Below are positions 21,063 through 33,849 of a DNA stretch of 64,000 bases, in pieces. Every line of letters begins with the position of its first letter. Within the stretch, counting starts at the first letter, position 1. The position numbers and the translations under genes are program-made. The DNA is from Acanthosepion esculentum. Its lineage: Eukaryota > Mollusca > Cephalopoda > Sepiida > Sepiidae. The stretch is taken from positions 17,393,569 to 17,457,568 of the forward strand of contig OZ038482.1 of the NCBI GenBank assembly GCA_964036315.1, given 5' to 3'. The notes beneath the pieces are model-generated. The model was not told where the DNA came from. It worked only from the letters and a program-made list of their open reading frames with translations, and made no database searches.

Positions 21063-23383
21063 ATCTATAAATTATTATTTCATATTTTTTGTCTTTTTGG
21101 TTTGGGTTTTTAAAAAAGAAATATTAAATAGCATATAGAAATGTCTTTACATATTAGTATCATTAAATACAAGATATTTTCTGAAATTTTCTAAAAGCTT
21201 TGTTCGCTTTATCGGTCTGTTTACAACCACTTTGTTAAGCCTGTGACGCATTCCAAGTGCTGAACTTCAATCAGCTTCAGACTAATTTCTAAACTGATGA
21301 CTTCAGTAGACTGTGCAAAACAAGACATTACTTGTTGGAGGGCTAACTCTGAGTAAGCAATTAATTCCACGTTGTCAGCAAACAGAAGTTCCCGCATTCA
21401 CTTTATAGTTTTATGCGGGGCTGGAACTGCTTTAGGTTGAACAAGTTGCTATTTGGATGTATATGAGTTTTTATTGACATTCATCTCTCCTGAGGCATGT
21501 CTCAATATCGTACCGAAGAATATTGAGAGCAACGATGAGGTCAAAACACAACCATTTGCGATGGGGAAAGAGATATATTTGTTTTAATTTAATTTTCATC
21601 TTTTAAATTTTTATATGTTGGTTGATATGGTAGTACGATGCTTTCTCGCTTTGTTTGCAAGCAAGCGGTGGTCTTGTGTATGTTACAATAACAACGGATT
21701 TTATTAATTTTTATTTTTACATGTTATCATTTTTTACGTTCCATTATGTTAACATTTGGTCGATTTGAATGGAACCTGGCATGCCTTGTGTTACTATGAC
21801 AACGGGTTTTCTCATCATTCAGTAGTGAGAGCACGTTGCTCATAATTACCTGACAACTGATTCTGTTGATCTGGAAACACACATATACACACAAATCATA
21901 TTGTTTATTATACCGAGAGATTCATTTTTAAATACTAAGCTTATGAGATTGCTTCATCCATAATTTGGTGAAGACCTGAAAGCAATGCAATTTAGATCTC
22001 AAAGATGCAGGTAAATTTTCTTATTTTTCTAAGGGTTATATGGCTGAATTGGTTACGGCCTTATCCTTAAATACAAGCTCCCGAGATACGGAATGCGAGT
22101 TTGTAGGAACATTGCTATTATTATAAATTAAAATAAAATGTAAAATAATAATAATAATGATAATTATAAATAAAATAATATAAAAATTTAAACCTCGTTT
22201 AAAATAAATTAAATAAAAACTAAAAATAATAAAATTACTTCCAGCATGCAACAGGGACTGTTCCTGCTAGAAGTACAGACATCCCGACAAAAGATTTGAG
22301 ATTCGATCTCTTTGCCCAAGAACTGTCGGGATGACAACACATGTGTAACTTCCCTCCGTGCTAGGACTTGTGATATTACGGAGTGACTTACTCCATTTTA
22401 TAATATGAGCATTATCACAATTGTAACGTAAATCACACAAACAAATACATAAATAAAATTGTATGAAATTACTATACAACTTAACATGTTTTTTATTGTT
22501 ATTGTGTACGTTTGTTTGTACTGTTTTTCCTCGTGAACACAGGCCAAAATCTTTGACTCCTGTGGTGTAAGGAATACCTCCACAAGTTCAAAACCCATCA
22601 CAGACTACATTATGTTCCAACTTCATGCTAATTGTAGAGTATTTTAATCAGGACACCATGACAGTCATGCTAAAAATAAAACACTGTTGAGGAAAGGACT
22701 ATTTAATACATAATTTTCTTTATGTATATTCAAGATTATTCTTTGATTACCAAACATTACCCAACAAATCACAGTCAAAGAAAAAATAGATTTTATAGTA
22801 TTTATTCTAAAAATTATTTTCATTTCCACTTTTTACAATGGATTATGGTAAGATTCAATATTTTAAATATTAAAATGAAGGTTTTTTTTTCATTTTCAAA
22901 ACTCAAAACATAAATTCCTGCATTAATTTTGTGTAGTTTTTGGTGTTTATTCTGAAGACTGTTATGTTTATTCTGAAAACTGTTATGTATTATAAAAATA
23001 TTCTAACAAATATGTCCTTCATTTGTATCCAAAATTTGTTTAGCAAATACTGTACCAGCCAATTCTATCATAAAAGCAGAAAAAAATAGTTTAAAGTATG
23101 TTCAAAAAATAATCCATCAACTATAGTCAAATGGAGAAAAGCTATTTCATTTTACATTTGGAATCACATTGGTTCTTTTATTGTTTTTCTTCTTTTTACA
23201 GAAATTTCAGTTCTAAAGACATTGAATCATTTATGTGATCCTCAAAGTCACTAGGTAAACTTAAATTAAATTATTATTAACGTTATTTTAAAAAAATATA
23301 TAGCATATAAAATGCTGGGAGAAAGCGTATACAAGTAAAGCCTATCCAATTAAGAAGCATTTTATATTTCAAAACAAGAAATT
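21063..23383. other. No gene seen
   Basis: AT-rich DNA with scattered short frames, a TAA/AATAAT-rich patch at 22140-22210 and a strong stem-loop at 22280-22333 (listed separately). No recognisable coding motif. Confidence 0.4.
22280..22333. other. Strong stem-loop, cloverleaf-like
   Basis: CATCCCGACA (22280-22289) pairs perfectly with TGTCGGGATG (22324-22333). Inside, GAGATTCGATCTC forms a second hairpin with a TCG loop, resembling a T-arm. The structure is only 54 bases, too short for a normal tRNA. Confidence 0.6.
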
Positions 23384-24132
23384 TGCTCCTGGACTGACTC
23401 CTGTCCTCTCCAAACTATATAACTACTGCCTCAACGAATCTTGCTTTCCAGCAAGTTAGAAGTCCTCATCTGTTGCACCTGTCTTTAAGAACTCTGGAGA
23501 CACTTCTGATCCATCTATCGTCCTATCACTCTTCGATAAAGTCTTCGATGCTTTATTCAACTCCGAAATAGTTAAGCATCTTATATTCCATGATCTACTC
23601 TCTGACAAGGAATATGGTTTCCGCTTTACCCGATCTACCGCTGATGTGCTCATGACCATAACTGAATTTGTATACCAAGCACTTCACAATAACAGAGAAG
23701 CTCAAGCTGTGGCTCTAGATATCTCTAAAGCATTTGATAGGGTTTAGCATGCCGGCCTTTTTCGTAAGTTTCAGGGATACGGCATTACAGGACGATTATT
23801 TGATTCAGTACATTCATTCTTGTCAAATCGTGAAATCGTCCTAAACTGGTTCTCCTCCAGTTTCTTTCTTACGAACATTGGTGTTCCCCAAGGCTCTATC
23901 CTGGATCCTACACTGTTTCTGATCTTCATTAACGATCTTCCTGATGTCATCAATTCCCAAGTTGGCATCTATGCAGACGAAACTACTATTTATTCCTGCC
24001 TCAATAGTAAATCTGGTACCGTTGACAAAACTAACCTGGCCCTTGGTCTCGAAAAGGATCTTGTCTGTGGTTGACTGGTTGCAGGAAATGGCTGGTAAAC
24101 TTTAATGCCTCCAAAAACGAAACTGCTCTCAT

Positions 24133-24300
24133 TGTGACACACAACGTCCTGATCCTGGTCACGGCACCATTTGTGACACCCAACGTCCTGATCCTGGTCA
24201 TGGCACCATTTGTGACACCCAACCCTCCTCTGTCCTAGTCAGGGCACCGTTTGTGACACCCGTACTGGTCGCGGCGCACTTGTGACGTCGGTCCTTTGTG
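24133..24300. repeat. 39-bp tandem repeat forming the LTR-like terminus
   Basis: TGTGACAC recurs at 24133, 24172, 24211 and 24252, each followed by a CCAACGTCCTGATCCTGGTC-like body and CACCATT. Spacing is 39, 39 and 41 bp, with decayed units to about 24300. The first unit is the very end of the insertion. Confidence 0.85.
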
Positions 24301-26008
24301 ACGGGCTAACCCTGGGACATCGGTTGAAGTCTGGTTGGGTTCTAGCACCAACATGTCGTACTCGGCTCGCTTCCAACGCCTGGTCACCGAAGCAACTGCT
24401 TTGATCTCGATTCAACCTACCCACGTTGTGATTTGATCTTAGGTTGACGAGATCAATCAGACGTCGGGCCGTAGTGCCAGCCGAATCCGGGTCAAGGTGA
24501 TACTGCACAATAATGTAGAAAAACAAAACAAAAGCACAAACAACAACTTCAAGGCGAGCGACTGGTTAGGAATAGTGATTAATTTTATGTCGTTTTGTTG
24601 AGTTACAGGAGTGCGTCTCTCTCTTTCTCTCCCAGCCCGAAGAAAAAAAAATGTGGATTGTAACACTTTTGCGTTCCTTAACTAGGTCTGGATATCGAGA
24701 TGGCGAATATAAGTCAGACTTCTATAATTTGTTCTTGGTTAGAAGTCTAGTCGGAAACTTGTTTTGATGGGAAATCTAAAGTCGGTCTTCAACAAATCTG
24801 TTCTTGGTTAGAAGTCTAAGTCGGAAGGCATGGAATCGTGCGGTCACCTGTGCGAGGCGCGTCTCTCTCTTACTGTACTGGCTGTACTCTTCTCTGCCAA
24901 CTCTGCGAACTCCCTGAAACACCCGTAGATGTTTGCTTATATGGACGCCGATCAAAACCTGGCGTGGGGTCGGACGTGGTGTGGCCACCACGTTGATTTC
25001 AAATCCCCAATAAGGATTTTCTTTGTTTTCGGCCAAAAAATAATTATCCTTTTCCGTATTTGGAAATCTTATTCCACTCCCACCCTCTTCTGCTCTCATA
25101 TGGGTATCTCACCATACTTTAGAGGGCGTCAACGGTTTTCCCACTTCCTCGCAGTAACATCTCATACCTATCCTCTCAATGGGCGGTGGCGGCCTCCTCT
25201 CTGCGTCACATGATCATCTCCGCCTGGCTATTCGGCCAATAGGCGTCAACTGATAATCTCAATTTTTATCCAACTTCACGGGATATGTTTTTTTTCAACC
25301 AGGTTTATCCGTCAACATTAAGTGGAAGATTCTTTTTTGGCGAAATTGGGTTAATTAAAATACCCTAACATAGCCTTCGTTATCACAAACGAACTTAAAC
25401 AAAATGCAGATGTCCCGTCCAGGCGACACCCCACCAACTACTGATAACACAAGTTCGTCACATCCAATGTTTTATCTGCCCAGAGCTCTGGTATCACTCA
25501 ACTAATTTTCACGACAATGACCATCAAAATTTTCGTGGGTGGCATTCTTTCCTTCTCTTATCATCTAAGTTGTTAAGTCCTGTTTCTTTCTCCTCTTTCT
25601 CTTTTTCCTTCTTTTGTCCTCGCAGATAATTTGGCATATCACACTTCCACGAGAAAGTAAAGTGGTTATCTTGAATCGCACTTGAAAAATGACAAAACAA
25701 AAAATCTTTTTTTTCTTTTTTTTTTTCCTTTTTTTTCACCGATACTCTGTTTGGGAAAATAAAAAACAAAAAGAAAATCGCTCAGTATGTCTTTCGTTAT
25801 ATCTATCGGTGTAAGTAATCGCTCAGTATGTCTTTCGTTATATCTATCGGTGTAAGTAATCGCTCAGTATGTCTTTCGTTATATCTATCGGTGTAAGTAA
25901 TCGCTCAGTATGTCTTTCGTTATATCTATCGGTTTAAGTATCCCCGTAATTAACTTCTGTGGTTAATTAATTGATTAATTAACCCTTCCGTTCCTAAATA
26001 GTGTTACA
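24134..26008. mobile_element. LTR-like insertion of 1.9 kb inside LINE B/C
   Basis: The LINE reading breaks at CATT (24130-24133) and resumes at CATT (26009-26012), a 4-bp target duplication. The inserted DNA starts (T)GTGACAC and ends GTGTTACA, near-perfect inverted ends of the TG...CA type used by LTRs. It has no transposase or pol frame, so it is best read as a solo LTR, although long. Its left end is a tandem repeat of 39 bp, and a 41-bp tandem repeat lies near the right end. Confidence 0.65.
25776..25939. repeat. 41-bp tandem repeat, four units
   Basis: CTCAGTATGTCTTTCG starts at 25781, 25822, 25863 and 25904, exactly 41 bp apart. The units are identical except for one base near the end of the last. 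They are contiguous, with no spacers. Confidence 0.95.
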
Positions 26009-27420
26009 CATTTACCCACCACAGAGAACCCTCCCTGCCTCCCATCAGAATGGCTGATGCCCAACTCCACAAGAATCTCTCTGCGCCTACTTGGTTTAAC
26101 TCTGTCGGCCCACCTGAGGTGGAACAAATACATTGAACCAATAGCTTCATCTAAGTTGGTTCTCTGTGTCGCGCCAGAAAGTTTTCTCGCCTGAGTCCAT
26201 TCTTCAAATCTATAAATCAACCATTGGTCCTTGCATGGAATACTGCTGCTATATATGGTCTGGAGTCCCCGCTGTTCGTCTCAAGGTCCTCGACAGAATC
26301 CAGAGATGGATATGCAATATGATGGGTCCTGATCTGGTATCTCGTCTACAGTCACTTTCTCACAGACGTACCATTGCTTCTGTCTTTTCTACAAGTATTT
26401 TCACGGCAACGACTCTTACAAGCTACTTTTGCTGGTTCATAAAGTGCATGAATTTAAGCGTGCTACTAGGTTGGCATCTCGGTCCCACCATTTCACTGTT
26501 GGAACAGCTAAATGTAGCCATCTCTTCTACTACAACAGTTTCTTCTCTCGCACTTCCCGTCTGTGGAACTCCCTTCCTCTTACTTGCTTCCCTGATAGCT
26601 ATAATCTTCAAATATTCAAATGTAATGTCAGTCAACATCTTCTGATGCCTTGATCTAGTTCTCCATTGTTCCCTTTATCCTTTCTTCAAACACGCCTCTT
26701 TACTCTTACTCTCACTCCCTGCAAGCCCTTGTGTGATAGTGGCACTTCTGCTTTGCTTGGGGTGAAATACTTTTAAAAAAATTTTTTAAAGTAAGAAAAA
26801 ATTGGATACACATTTTCAAATATGAAAAGAGACTATATTTGCCTAATTTCAAAGATTTACATTCTAATTTATACAAATAAATTTTAGAATAAAAGTCATC
26901 AGATCTCTTTTTCCCTATTGAGATGTAGCACTATAAACAATGTAATGATTGGTGTGGAATACAGATGTAAAATAACCATAACAACAATTCTAAATTACTT
27001 TATTCTCGTATCAATGAGTTACAAATACAAAAATACACTGGGCCCCTGGCCACTCAGCTGTTTATATAACACTGAAGAAGGTAACTTAAATTGTCTGCCT
27101 GTGGAAGTCTACCATTATCTAATGATACCTTCGATTTCTACTCTACAACAGAGTAAAGTTTTAAGTTACTTTTACAAAAAACATCTTTGCTATGGGGAAT
27201 TACAAGACCTGTCCAGAACATAGTCAGAAAAGCTGGCTATCAGAAAAATTGAGTTCAGCTTTGATGTAACTTGATAACCAAACAGAGGCTGCCTTATTGT
27301 GTATGTATAAACAGACATTCTCCCATGGTAATACTCAGCAGTGAGATGCCATTGAACAAGCTTCTGTTCTGTGTGATCAGATCATTCACTATGACATTAA
27401 TGACATAATTCTTTACCCTA

Positions 27421-27530
27421 GTCTTTCAGACAGCCTACAGTCCAGAATTGGCTCCCTGTGATGTTTGGCTTTTCCTAAAGCTAAAACCATTGTTTAAATT
27501 GCTTTTAAGAATAATGTCAGCAAATAGATG
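27421..27530 (+). pseudogene. mariner transposase C-terminal remnant
   Basis: The plus strand encodes TAYSPELAPCDVWLFLKLKP, matching the YSPDLAPCDFWLFPKLK block of mariner transposases. The Asp of that block is the third catalytic residue, and here APCD keeps it. Only about 35 codons are recognisable. Confidence 0.7.
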
Positions 27531-28417
27531 ATGGTGACCTCAAAAGAAAACTTTGTAAAATATTTTTAAAAGAAAAAGAGACATTTGAATACATGAGAGA
27601 AATGTCCTTGCAAGGTGACTACTTTTCTATTCATATTTAAATCTTCTATGTAATCTAGTCATCCAAATACAAAACATAAATACAAACAGTGCTTTCAAAA
27701 TGATGTATCTGAAATATTTCAAATGCCTGAAAACAACCAGAAAATTTACAACCTATTTGAAAAGAATGCATTTGTTTATACAATTATCTTTCTTGATCAC
27801 ATGTATATTTTTCAATAATTTTTATTTATTCCTTTATTTTAAATTTTCATAATGCCCAAGATGTACCTCTAATTTGTCCAGGTAAAAATTTAGAGAATGT
27901 ATCAAACTATTTCCTCTTTAATTAATTTTATGTCCATTAGATAAAAAAATATTCCTTTTTGAAGATCCATAGCAAGTTATTTTGAATTAGCAGTAATAGA
28001 ATAAATAGTGCATTAAAATAATTAGTTTTGTCTAAAATCTTTGTGAAGTTTTTATTTTGTTTCTGATACTCCCTTTTTAAACATAAACAGTTTAATTCAA
28101 TAAAAATAGGAGTGTAATTTTAAAAAGATTCTACTACAATTTTTTTAAATTTTATTTTAAAATATAATAAAAAAACAACTGTGAGATTCATGTGTCACAG
28201 TCCAAAATAATTCAGAATAATTTTCAGTTTGTAAATCTTTTGCATCAATGATGAAAAATATTTAAAACCTAAAAATTCAATTTTCTATGAATTAACATCA
28301 ATGGTGTAAAGGAAAATTTAATTAAAGCAATTTAGTTAATTAAATTAAAATAACTCATAATTAGCTCAAAAATTAAATTAGTTCAAAATAAGATGTAATT
28401 TTGCTAGGATTTATATA

Positions 28418-28428
28418 TATATATATTA

Positions 28429-28460
<32 letters not shown>

Positions 28461-28578
28461 GCAGAAATATAGTCTTAAAGTGTGCTATATTTATGGGGTA
28501 AAGTGCTCAATATCAGAGATAGAGCGTGTGTAAATATAAAAGTGGACATCTAAGTGCTGACTTCCATGTCCACTTTTA

Positions 28579-28616
<38 letters not shown>
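28418..28616. repeat. TA/TG microsatellites around a short unique block
   Basis: TA tracts lie at about 28418-28428, 28438-28460 and 28583-28616. The block between (28460-28545) is repeated in inverted orientation near 33690-33775. Confidence 0.85.
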
Positions 28617-28618
<2 letters not shown>

Positions 28619-29289
28619 CTTCTGCATTAAAAGTTCTTTTCCCTTTTTTCTCATTGATTAAATTATTACCAATTATGTCCATTTAATTAAATTAATTAGC
28701 TAAGTGAGTTCTAATTTTTACTTATGTTTTTGGTTCCATATCAATCTTAAATCATCTGTACCACTACAAGTGTCTTAGAAGTAGACAGAGAGAAAAAAGA
28801 GATATAGTAAGATAGATGTGAATACATAAAGAGAAAGAGAGAGACACTGATATAAATGCAAAGAGAGAGTGTGTGAAAGAGTGAGGTAGAGAGGGCTACT
28901 GATATAAATGTACAGAGAGAGAGAAACAGACACTGAGATGAATATAAATATACTAGAATACAGAAAGATATAACCAGAAGTGATAGAAAGATTTCTCAAG
29001 TTACCTTGGATTATCAGAGTGAAAACTTTAATATTACAATTCATTTTGCTTGTCTAGGTTTAAATTTAACATTTTGTACAGTATAAGTAAAATACAACAG
29101 TAGAGAATACACAAGTTATAAGAGTATAACACTTCATGTATTTAAAAACTATCTAAAAAGGTTTACAGTAAGTGAATTAAAAAAAATATTTTTCCTGTTA
29201 TCCTTATCAGGATATCTGAAAATTATTATTGTGTGAGATCAAAATAAGAAAACCCATCTTGATTTATACCCGTTTATTTAAATGTTCTC

Positions 29290-29775
29290 AGCAAAATTCA
29301 AAGATGGTTATGCAATGTGATAGGTCCTGACCTGGCATCTCAACTCTAGTCACTTTCTCACAGACGTGACATGGCTTCACTCTACCTTTTCTACAAATAT
29401 TTTCATAGCAACTGCTCTGACAAGCTATTTTCACTGGTGCCCCAACTACATGAATTCAAGTGTGCTACTAGGTTGTCATCTCGGTCCCACCCTTTTACTG
29501 TCAAAACAGTTAAATGTAACCACCTTTTCTACTCCAACAGCTTTTTCTCTCACACTTCCTAACAATGGAACTCCTTTCCCTTTACTTACTTCCCTGATAA
29601 TTATAATCTTAAAAAATTTAAATGTAATGTCAAGTGACATCTTCTGATGCCTTGATCTTGATCCCTGTCCTTCTCTTTATCCTCAAACCCCCCTCTTTAC
29701 TCTTACTTTCAATCTCTGTAACCCTTTGCATGTTAGTGGCACTCCCTCCTTGCTTAGGGTGAAATGCTTAAAAAA
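29290..29775 (+). mobile_element. LINE copy D, 5'-truncated
   Basis: Only the last ~490 bp of the 979-aa LINE family is present: QRWLCNVIGPDLAS-like start, then ASLYLFYKYFHSNC and HPFTVKTVKCNHLFYS. The 3' signature ATGTTAGTGGCAC...CTTGCTTAGGGTGAAATGCTT and an A-rich tail follow. Stops and a frameshift are present. 5' truncation is the normal outcome of LINE insertion. Confidence 0.85.
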
Positions 29776-31554
29776 CAAAAAACACAAAGATATATTTAAG
29801 ATTTTGTAAGGTAAAAGTTTAAGTGATTGGGAAAATGGTTGAAGGAAGATTGTGTTGTGTATCTACAACAGACAATTGAAGAAGTCCTGGGCATACAAAT
29901 ACCGAAACATTGTCAGGATAACAACCAAGATGAGTATACTAGTACAAATGGAAAGACACATGCGAAGCTTATTACACTAGCAGTGTTCAAAACTAGCTTG
30001 CTAATCAGTGATCTTTGACAAATATCCATTATTATTTACTAATATTTTAGTGATAAACTTATTATAATAACTATGACCTGAAAAACTAGTTTACTAACCT
30101 TTACACTATAGTAACAATGTTTATATGTGAGTTTGTTACTTTTGAGGAAAAATGTTTAAAAAAAACTTTATAGTTTTAAGAAAAACAAAGTATCTTGTAA
30201 AAATTAACTCCCTAAAAATATTGACATTTTTTTGCATTTATCATTTTGTTTTTTTGTTTTTATAAGTATAATGAAAGATCTGTTCGCAAAGTATGGGATT
30301 TCAAGAAGCCATGAAATTACTAATTTCCAAATGGGGTCAATTTCTGCCATTTTTGATTAATTAAAAGTAAAGAAATTTTGGCAGATTTTAAAATATTCAT
30401 GTCTGATTTCCTATGAAGTGAGTTGTAATGAGACATGAGCAAAATTTGAAAATTAATCAATTAAGATAATTGATCAATTAAATGGATATAACTAATTAAT
30501 TTGTGGCTTTCAAAAAGCAAAGTAATGAAAGCAGCCTTGAGTATTAAAACTTGTTTTCAATAAATCAGCCTCTTCAGCATTTTCAGTACAGGGCTTCTTC
30601 ATGTATTTTATACATTTTCTCAATCCAAAGAAAAAGATCAGTTTTCTTAATGAATGAATTTAAATAAGTTTTGCATGAATATTTTTTTAAAGTATATGAC
30701 ACAAAAAAAGAGAAATAGGATGATTACAAGGAAATAAAATTTTGTGCTTGAGTGGATGTGACTCCTAGTCTTAAGACCTTTACATGAAAATTTTCATTGA
30801 TTATTTTTATGTACTATGCATGCGTATTAAGCCCAGAGTCAGAAAATTGATTGGCAACACTACTATCAATTTTAACTTGCATTTAATTTCCAGAAAACTG
30901 CTCTATATTACACTAAAACTAGGGGCAAGTATATATCCTGATGTCTTTAGCAAAGGCCAAGGAATTATTTTGTAATGACTACATTAACGGGACCTCATAT
31001 TGTTTGTTATTTCATGTGGCCTGTTAGGCGGGTACTATCTTCACCTTAAAACACCAACTTTGTGTCATATCATTATGGTAATGTTAACAGTTTCCTTACA
31101 AGTCAGCATTTGGCATTCATTGACTGAGCATTTTTCTCTTAAAACCATTTTTCAAGAACATAGATTTCTCAAATCAACTGTGATTGCACTTTCCAGTATT
31201 GATAGAGATTTCCTTCTTAATCTTTTGTTCGATATCATGTGGAATATCAACAACTTGATTATTTAATTATCTTTTCTTCAAGTTATGTGGTATCCATTTT
31301 AGTTCTTGCTGCTGCTGAAAATCAAGTGATGTGGTTTCGAGGTGTGACAAATAGACTTGAAGAAATCCCTGACACCATTTCTCATGTAGCCTACTTCATG
31401 GTTGATATAATGATATACTTCTCACCGTTGTCAGAATTCAGTATCTAAACTCAAATAAAAGCCAGAATTTCAAATTCCGATTTTCAGGACAGACAAGCTG
31501 ACCTGCTTACACTTGAAATATTGGTATAAGACAATCTATCTATTCTTCAATCAG
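29776..31554. other. No gene seen
   Basis: AT-rich DNA with several 60-90 codon frames (for example 31000-31266) but no motif, splice pattern or repeat that I recognise. Confidence 0.4.
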
Positions 31555-31853
31555 TCAGTCATGTGCCATGCATAATAAATGCTTAGGCGATCATGTATCT
31601 TTTGACACATGACACACGAGGCAGATTTTTTCCAGCAGTAGGTTGCCATTTCTTTTTGCAGTAGACCAGATGCCATCTAAGGCTACAGAACCCAGTCTGT
31701 CCTGCTATCTACCCATAGCTGGAGGGAGAAGAGGATTCATGCCTTTCCCAAGGGTATTAGCACATAAGTGAATGCAATGGATTCAACTGGAATTTAAATT
31801 TGGCTCCCCGATTCCTCAATCCTAGCCATTATCCATTACTCCACTGTGCCTCC
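31555..31853 (-). mobile_element. tRNA-derived SINE (OR-type), copy 2
   Basis: The block aligns along its length with 5129-5390 (shared GCTTAGGYGATCATGTATCTTT, GCAGTAGGTT, CCCAGTCTGTCCTGCTAT, CCATAGCTGG). It carries about 35 extra bases (GAAGAGGATTCATGCC and GGTATTAGCACATAAG regions). The tRNA-like head at the high-coordinate end is more eroded than in copy 1. Confidence 0.75.
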
Positions 31854-32582
31854 TCTTCTTCAATACTAAGCTAAATTTCAATAAATATCTCTAAGAAAAA
31901 AGTCCTCATCTAGATAAATTGCATATTTTAGGAAGGTTAAAGGGCAAACTAGCTGAAAACTAGTGATAGAAACAGCATGGATCAGATGTGTCTGAACTTT
32001 TCATGCTATTATAACGATATATCTAAGAATTTTGGTCAATGAGGAAGAATGAAGATTATGTAGTAATAAAACCAGCAAGATTGAGGCTATGGTGTTCCTA
32101 GAGTATGGCACATAGCCAGGACAACACTGAACAATTTCTGTTAAAGTCAAACAAGTTATCATCAGATCATGAAAAAAATTTTCTTCAGATGTATAATCCA
32201 TCTTTGATGATAATGAGGAAGAAGCACTTGGATGGACAGATTTTTAAATCACTTATGTACAGAGTTCACTGTAGACTGTGATATAGCTGTTGACTGTAGG
32301 AGTTGTAATAATAAAAAAAACGACTTTGTACATATTTATATCAGTGAAAGCAAGGAAGATACAATTATAATTATCATGTTGTGCCATAATTAAAAAATTA
32401 ACAAACGTCACTTGAATTTTTCTGTTAATATTATAGTAAAATTATACTATGTGATAAGTATGCTTCGAAAATAAAGTCGAATATAATCATAGTTAAAAAC
32501 AAAAAAAGGAGCTGATACCTATTTAAGGGAGGAGAGAAAACAAAAACAAAATTGTCTTTATGTTTGTAAATACAAGTGAAAT
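31854..32582. other. No gene seen
   Basis: AT-rich sequence without recognisable coding or repeat structure. Confidence 0.4.
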
Positions 32583-32890
32583 AAAGGGTCAATAACTTAA
32601 ACTTAATTCAAATTTAAAATTGGTCTAAGTGTCTAATGATTTTTTTTTTTCTTTCAGATTTAACAACTTATGTCTTCAGCAATTTCAACCATGGAAAGAT
32701 TAACAATCAAACAACGCGTTAAAGTTATCAAAGCCTATTATGAAAATGAACGTTCAAACAGAAATGCATTTCACACACTTAACGATTTTTTTTTGGTCAA
32801 CATAATCGACCAACCAAGAGTGCAATTGGGAAAATTGTTCATAAATTCAAACAAACTGGATCGGTGGCAGATGTGAAAATACCATTGCAT
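32583..32890 (+). pseudogene. DUF4817-type transposase, N-terminal remnant
   Basis: The plus strand encodes MERLTIKQRVKVIKAYYENE, then RSNRNAFHTLNDFF, a frameshift in a T9 run near 32787, and KIVHKFKQTGSVADVKI. This is the helix-turn-helix N-terminus of a mariner-like transposase family often annotated as DUF4817. Its leader (AGGGTCAATAACTTAAAC...) matches the leader of the copy at 33850-34436. Everything after about 32890 is unrecognisable or badly eroded. Confidence 0.65.
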
Positions 32891-33689
32891 GCTCTTTTAT
32901 GCTGTTCAGCTGAAAAAATATTTAAAATTGTCTAGTCTTCTGATTTTTGTAAAGGAATTTATAAGCGAAAAAAATCATGCAACTAAGATATAAGTAAAAA
33001 CAAAAGTCCAGCTTGCCACCCCAACAACCTCCAGGTTATTGAAAAACATAATTTAAGATTGATACATTAAAAAGTTGTTGATTTAGTTGGATCAATGTTC
33101 AAATAGTGTTGCCACTTTTGGTGCTATCAAACTGTATCAAGACTTTTAAACTAGCTTCCAGGAAGAGCCAAGAAAAAGGACCATAGAGGAAAAAACACGT
33201 GAAACAATAGATATGACGTCTTATCCTTCCACTCAAAAAACAAGGTAAACATCTTGTTTGTTTTTAATGTTAATTAATCAAGAGAGAGGAAAATAACAAT
33301 GCAAAAATTATAACATCATATAGGATTACAAGATTAGCCTTGAGCAAATGTGGCTGTTACTCTCTGCATCTCTTCTATTTCACTGGACTGGTCAGCCCAA
33401 TTAAATAGCAGTCTCCATTATTTGTCCTGTTAAATATAATTTTGTCTCCTACTAATCAGTTTTACTTTGGCCTTCTACTGAGTCCACAATAAAAAGTCTT
33501 CACCATCCATCTTTCTATCTAATGCTTTATTTTGTAATGAAAACAATAATCCACATAAATAAAAACAGTGTACACATGCATAACACTTTCATTCATCAGC
33601 AGAAGAAACTACTACATAAAGATAAGCAAATTACATAAGTTAAACTTAATAACTAAAACTTTAGAGGCAACAAACTATTGACTTTTATA

Positions 33690-33775
33690 ATTACATACGC
33701 TCTTTCTCTGATATTGAGCACTTTATCCCATAAATATAGCACACCTTAAAACTATATTTGTTCATAAATAAAACT
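33690..33775. repeat. Inverted copy of the 28460-28545 block
   Basis: The reverse complement here (GGTGTGCTATATTTATGGGA, then TAAAGTGCTCAATATCAGAG) is nearly identical to 28480-28520. No family is recognised. Confidence 0.7.
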
Positions 33776-33849
33776 TTATAATTCATGGTGAGTAAAATAT
33801 TACTTATCAATATTTGGGGAGTGTAAGACATTTTCTTCTGAGAAATAAA

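Larger units (their letters stand above)
23384..26780 (+). mobile_element. LINE copy B/C of the 979-aa family, interrupted
   Basis: 23384-24133 matches the middle of copy A's ORF (minimal motifs: DKEYGFRFTRSTADVL, AVALDISKAFDRV followed by a stop, GVPQGSILDPTLFLIF, and YADE in place of YADD). After 1875 bp of foreign DNA, 26009-26780 continues from the corresponding point (PPIRMAD..., then MEYCCYIWSGVP, SHRR, SRTSRLWNSLP) to the 3' signature TGTGATAGTGGCAC...GCTTGGGGTGAAATACTT. It is 5'-truncated and carries several frameshifts and a mutated RT active site, so it is dead and older than copy A. Confidence 0.85.
26781..29289. other. No gene seen apart from a mariner fragment
   Basis: AT-rich, with long A/T-only stretches (27850-28380), TA microsatellites at 28418-28616 and a GA-rich patch at 28780-28940. 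The only coding trace is the mariner remnant at 27421-27530. Confidence 0.4.

Noticed and set aside
25776..25939. Four identical 41-bp repeats, CRISPR-like at first sight
   Set aside because: Units are contiguous without spacers, there are no cas genes and the DNA is animal.
31000..31448. Frames of 88 and 69 codons that looked hydrophobic
   Set aside because: No motif, no splice sites and AT-rich composition equal to non-coding surroundings.
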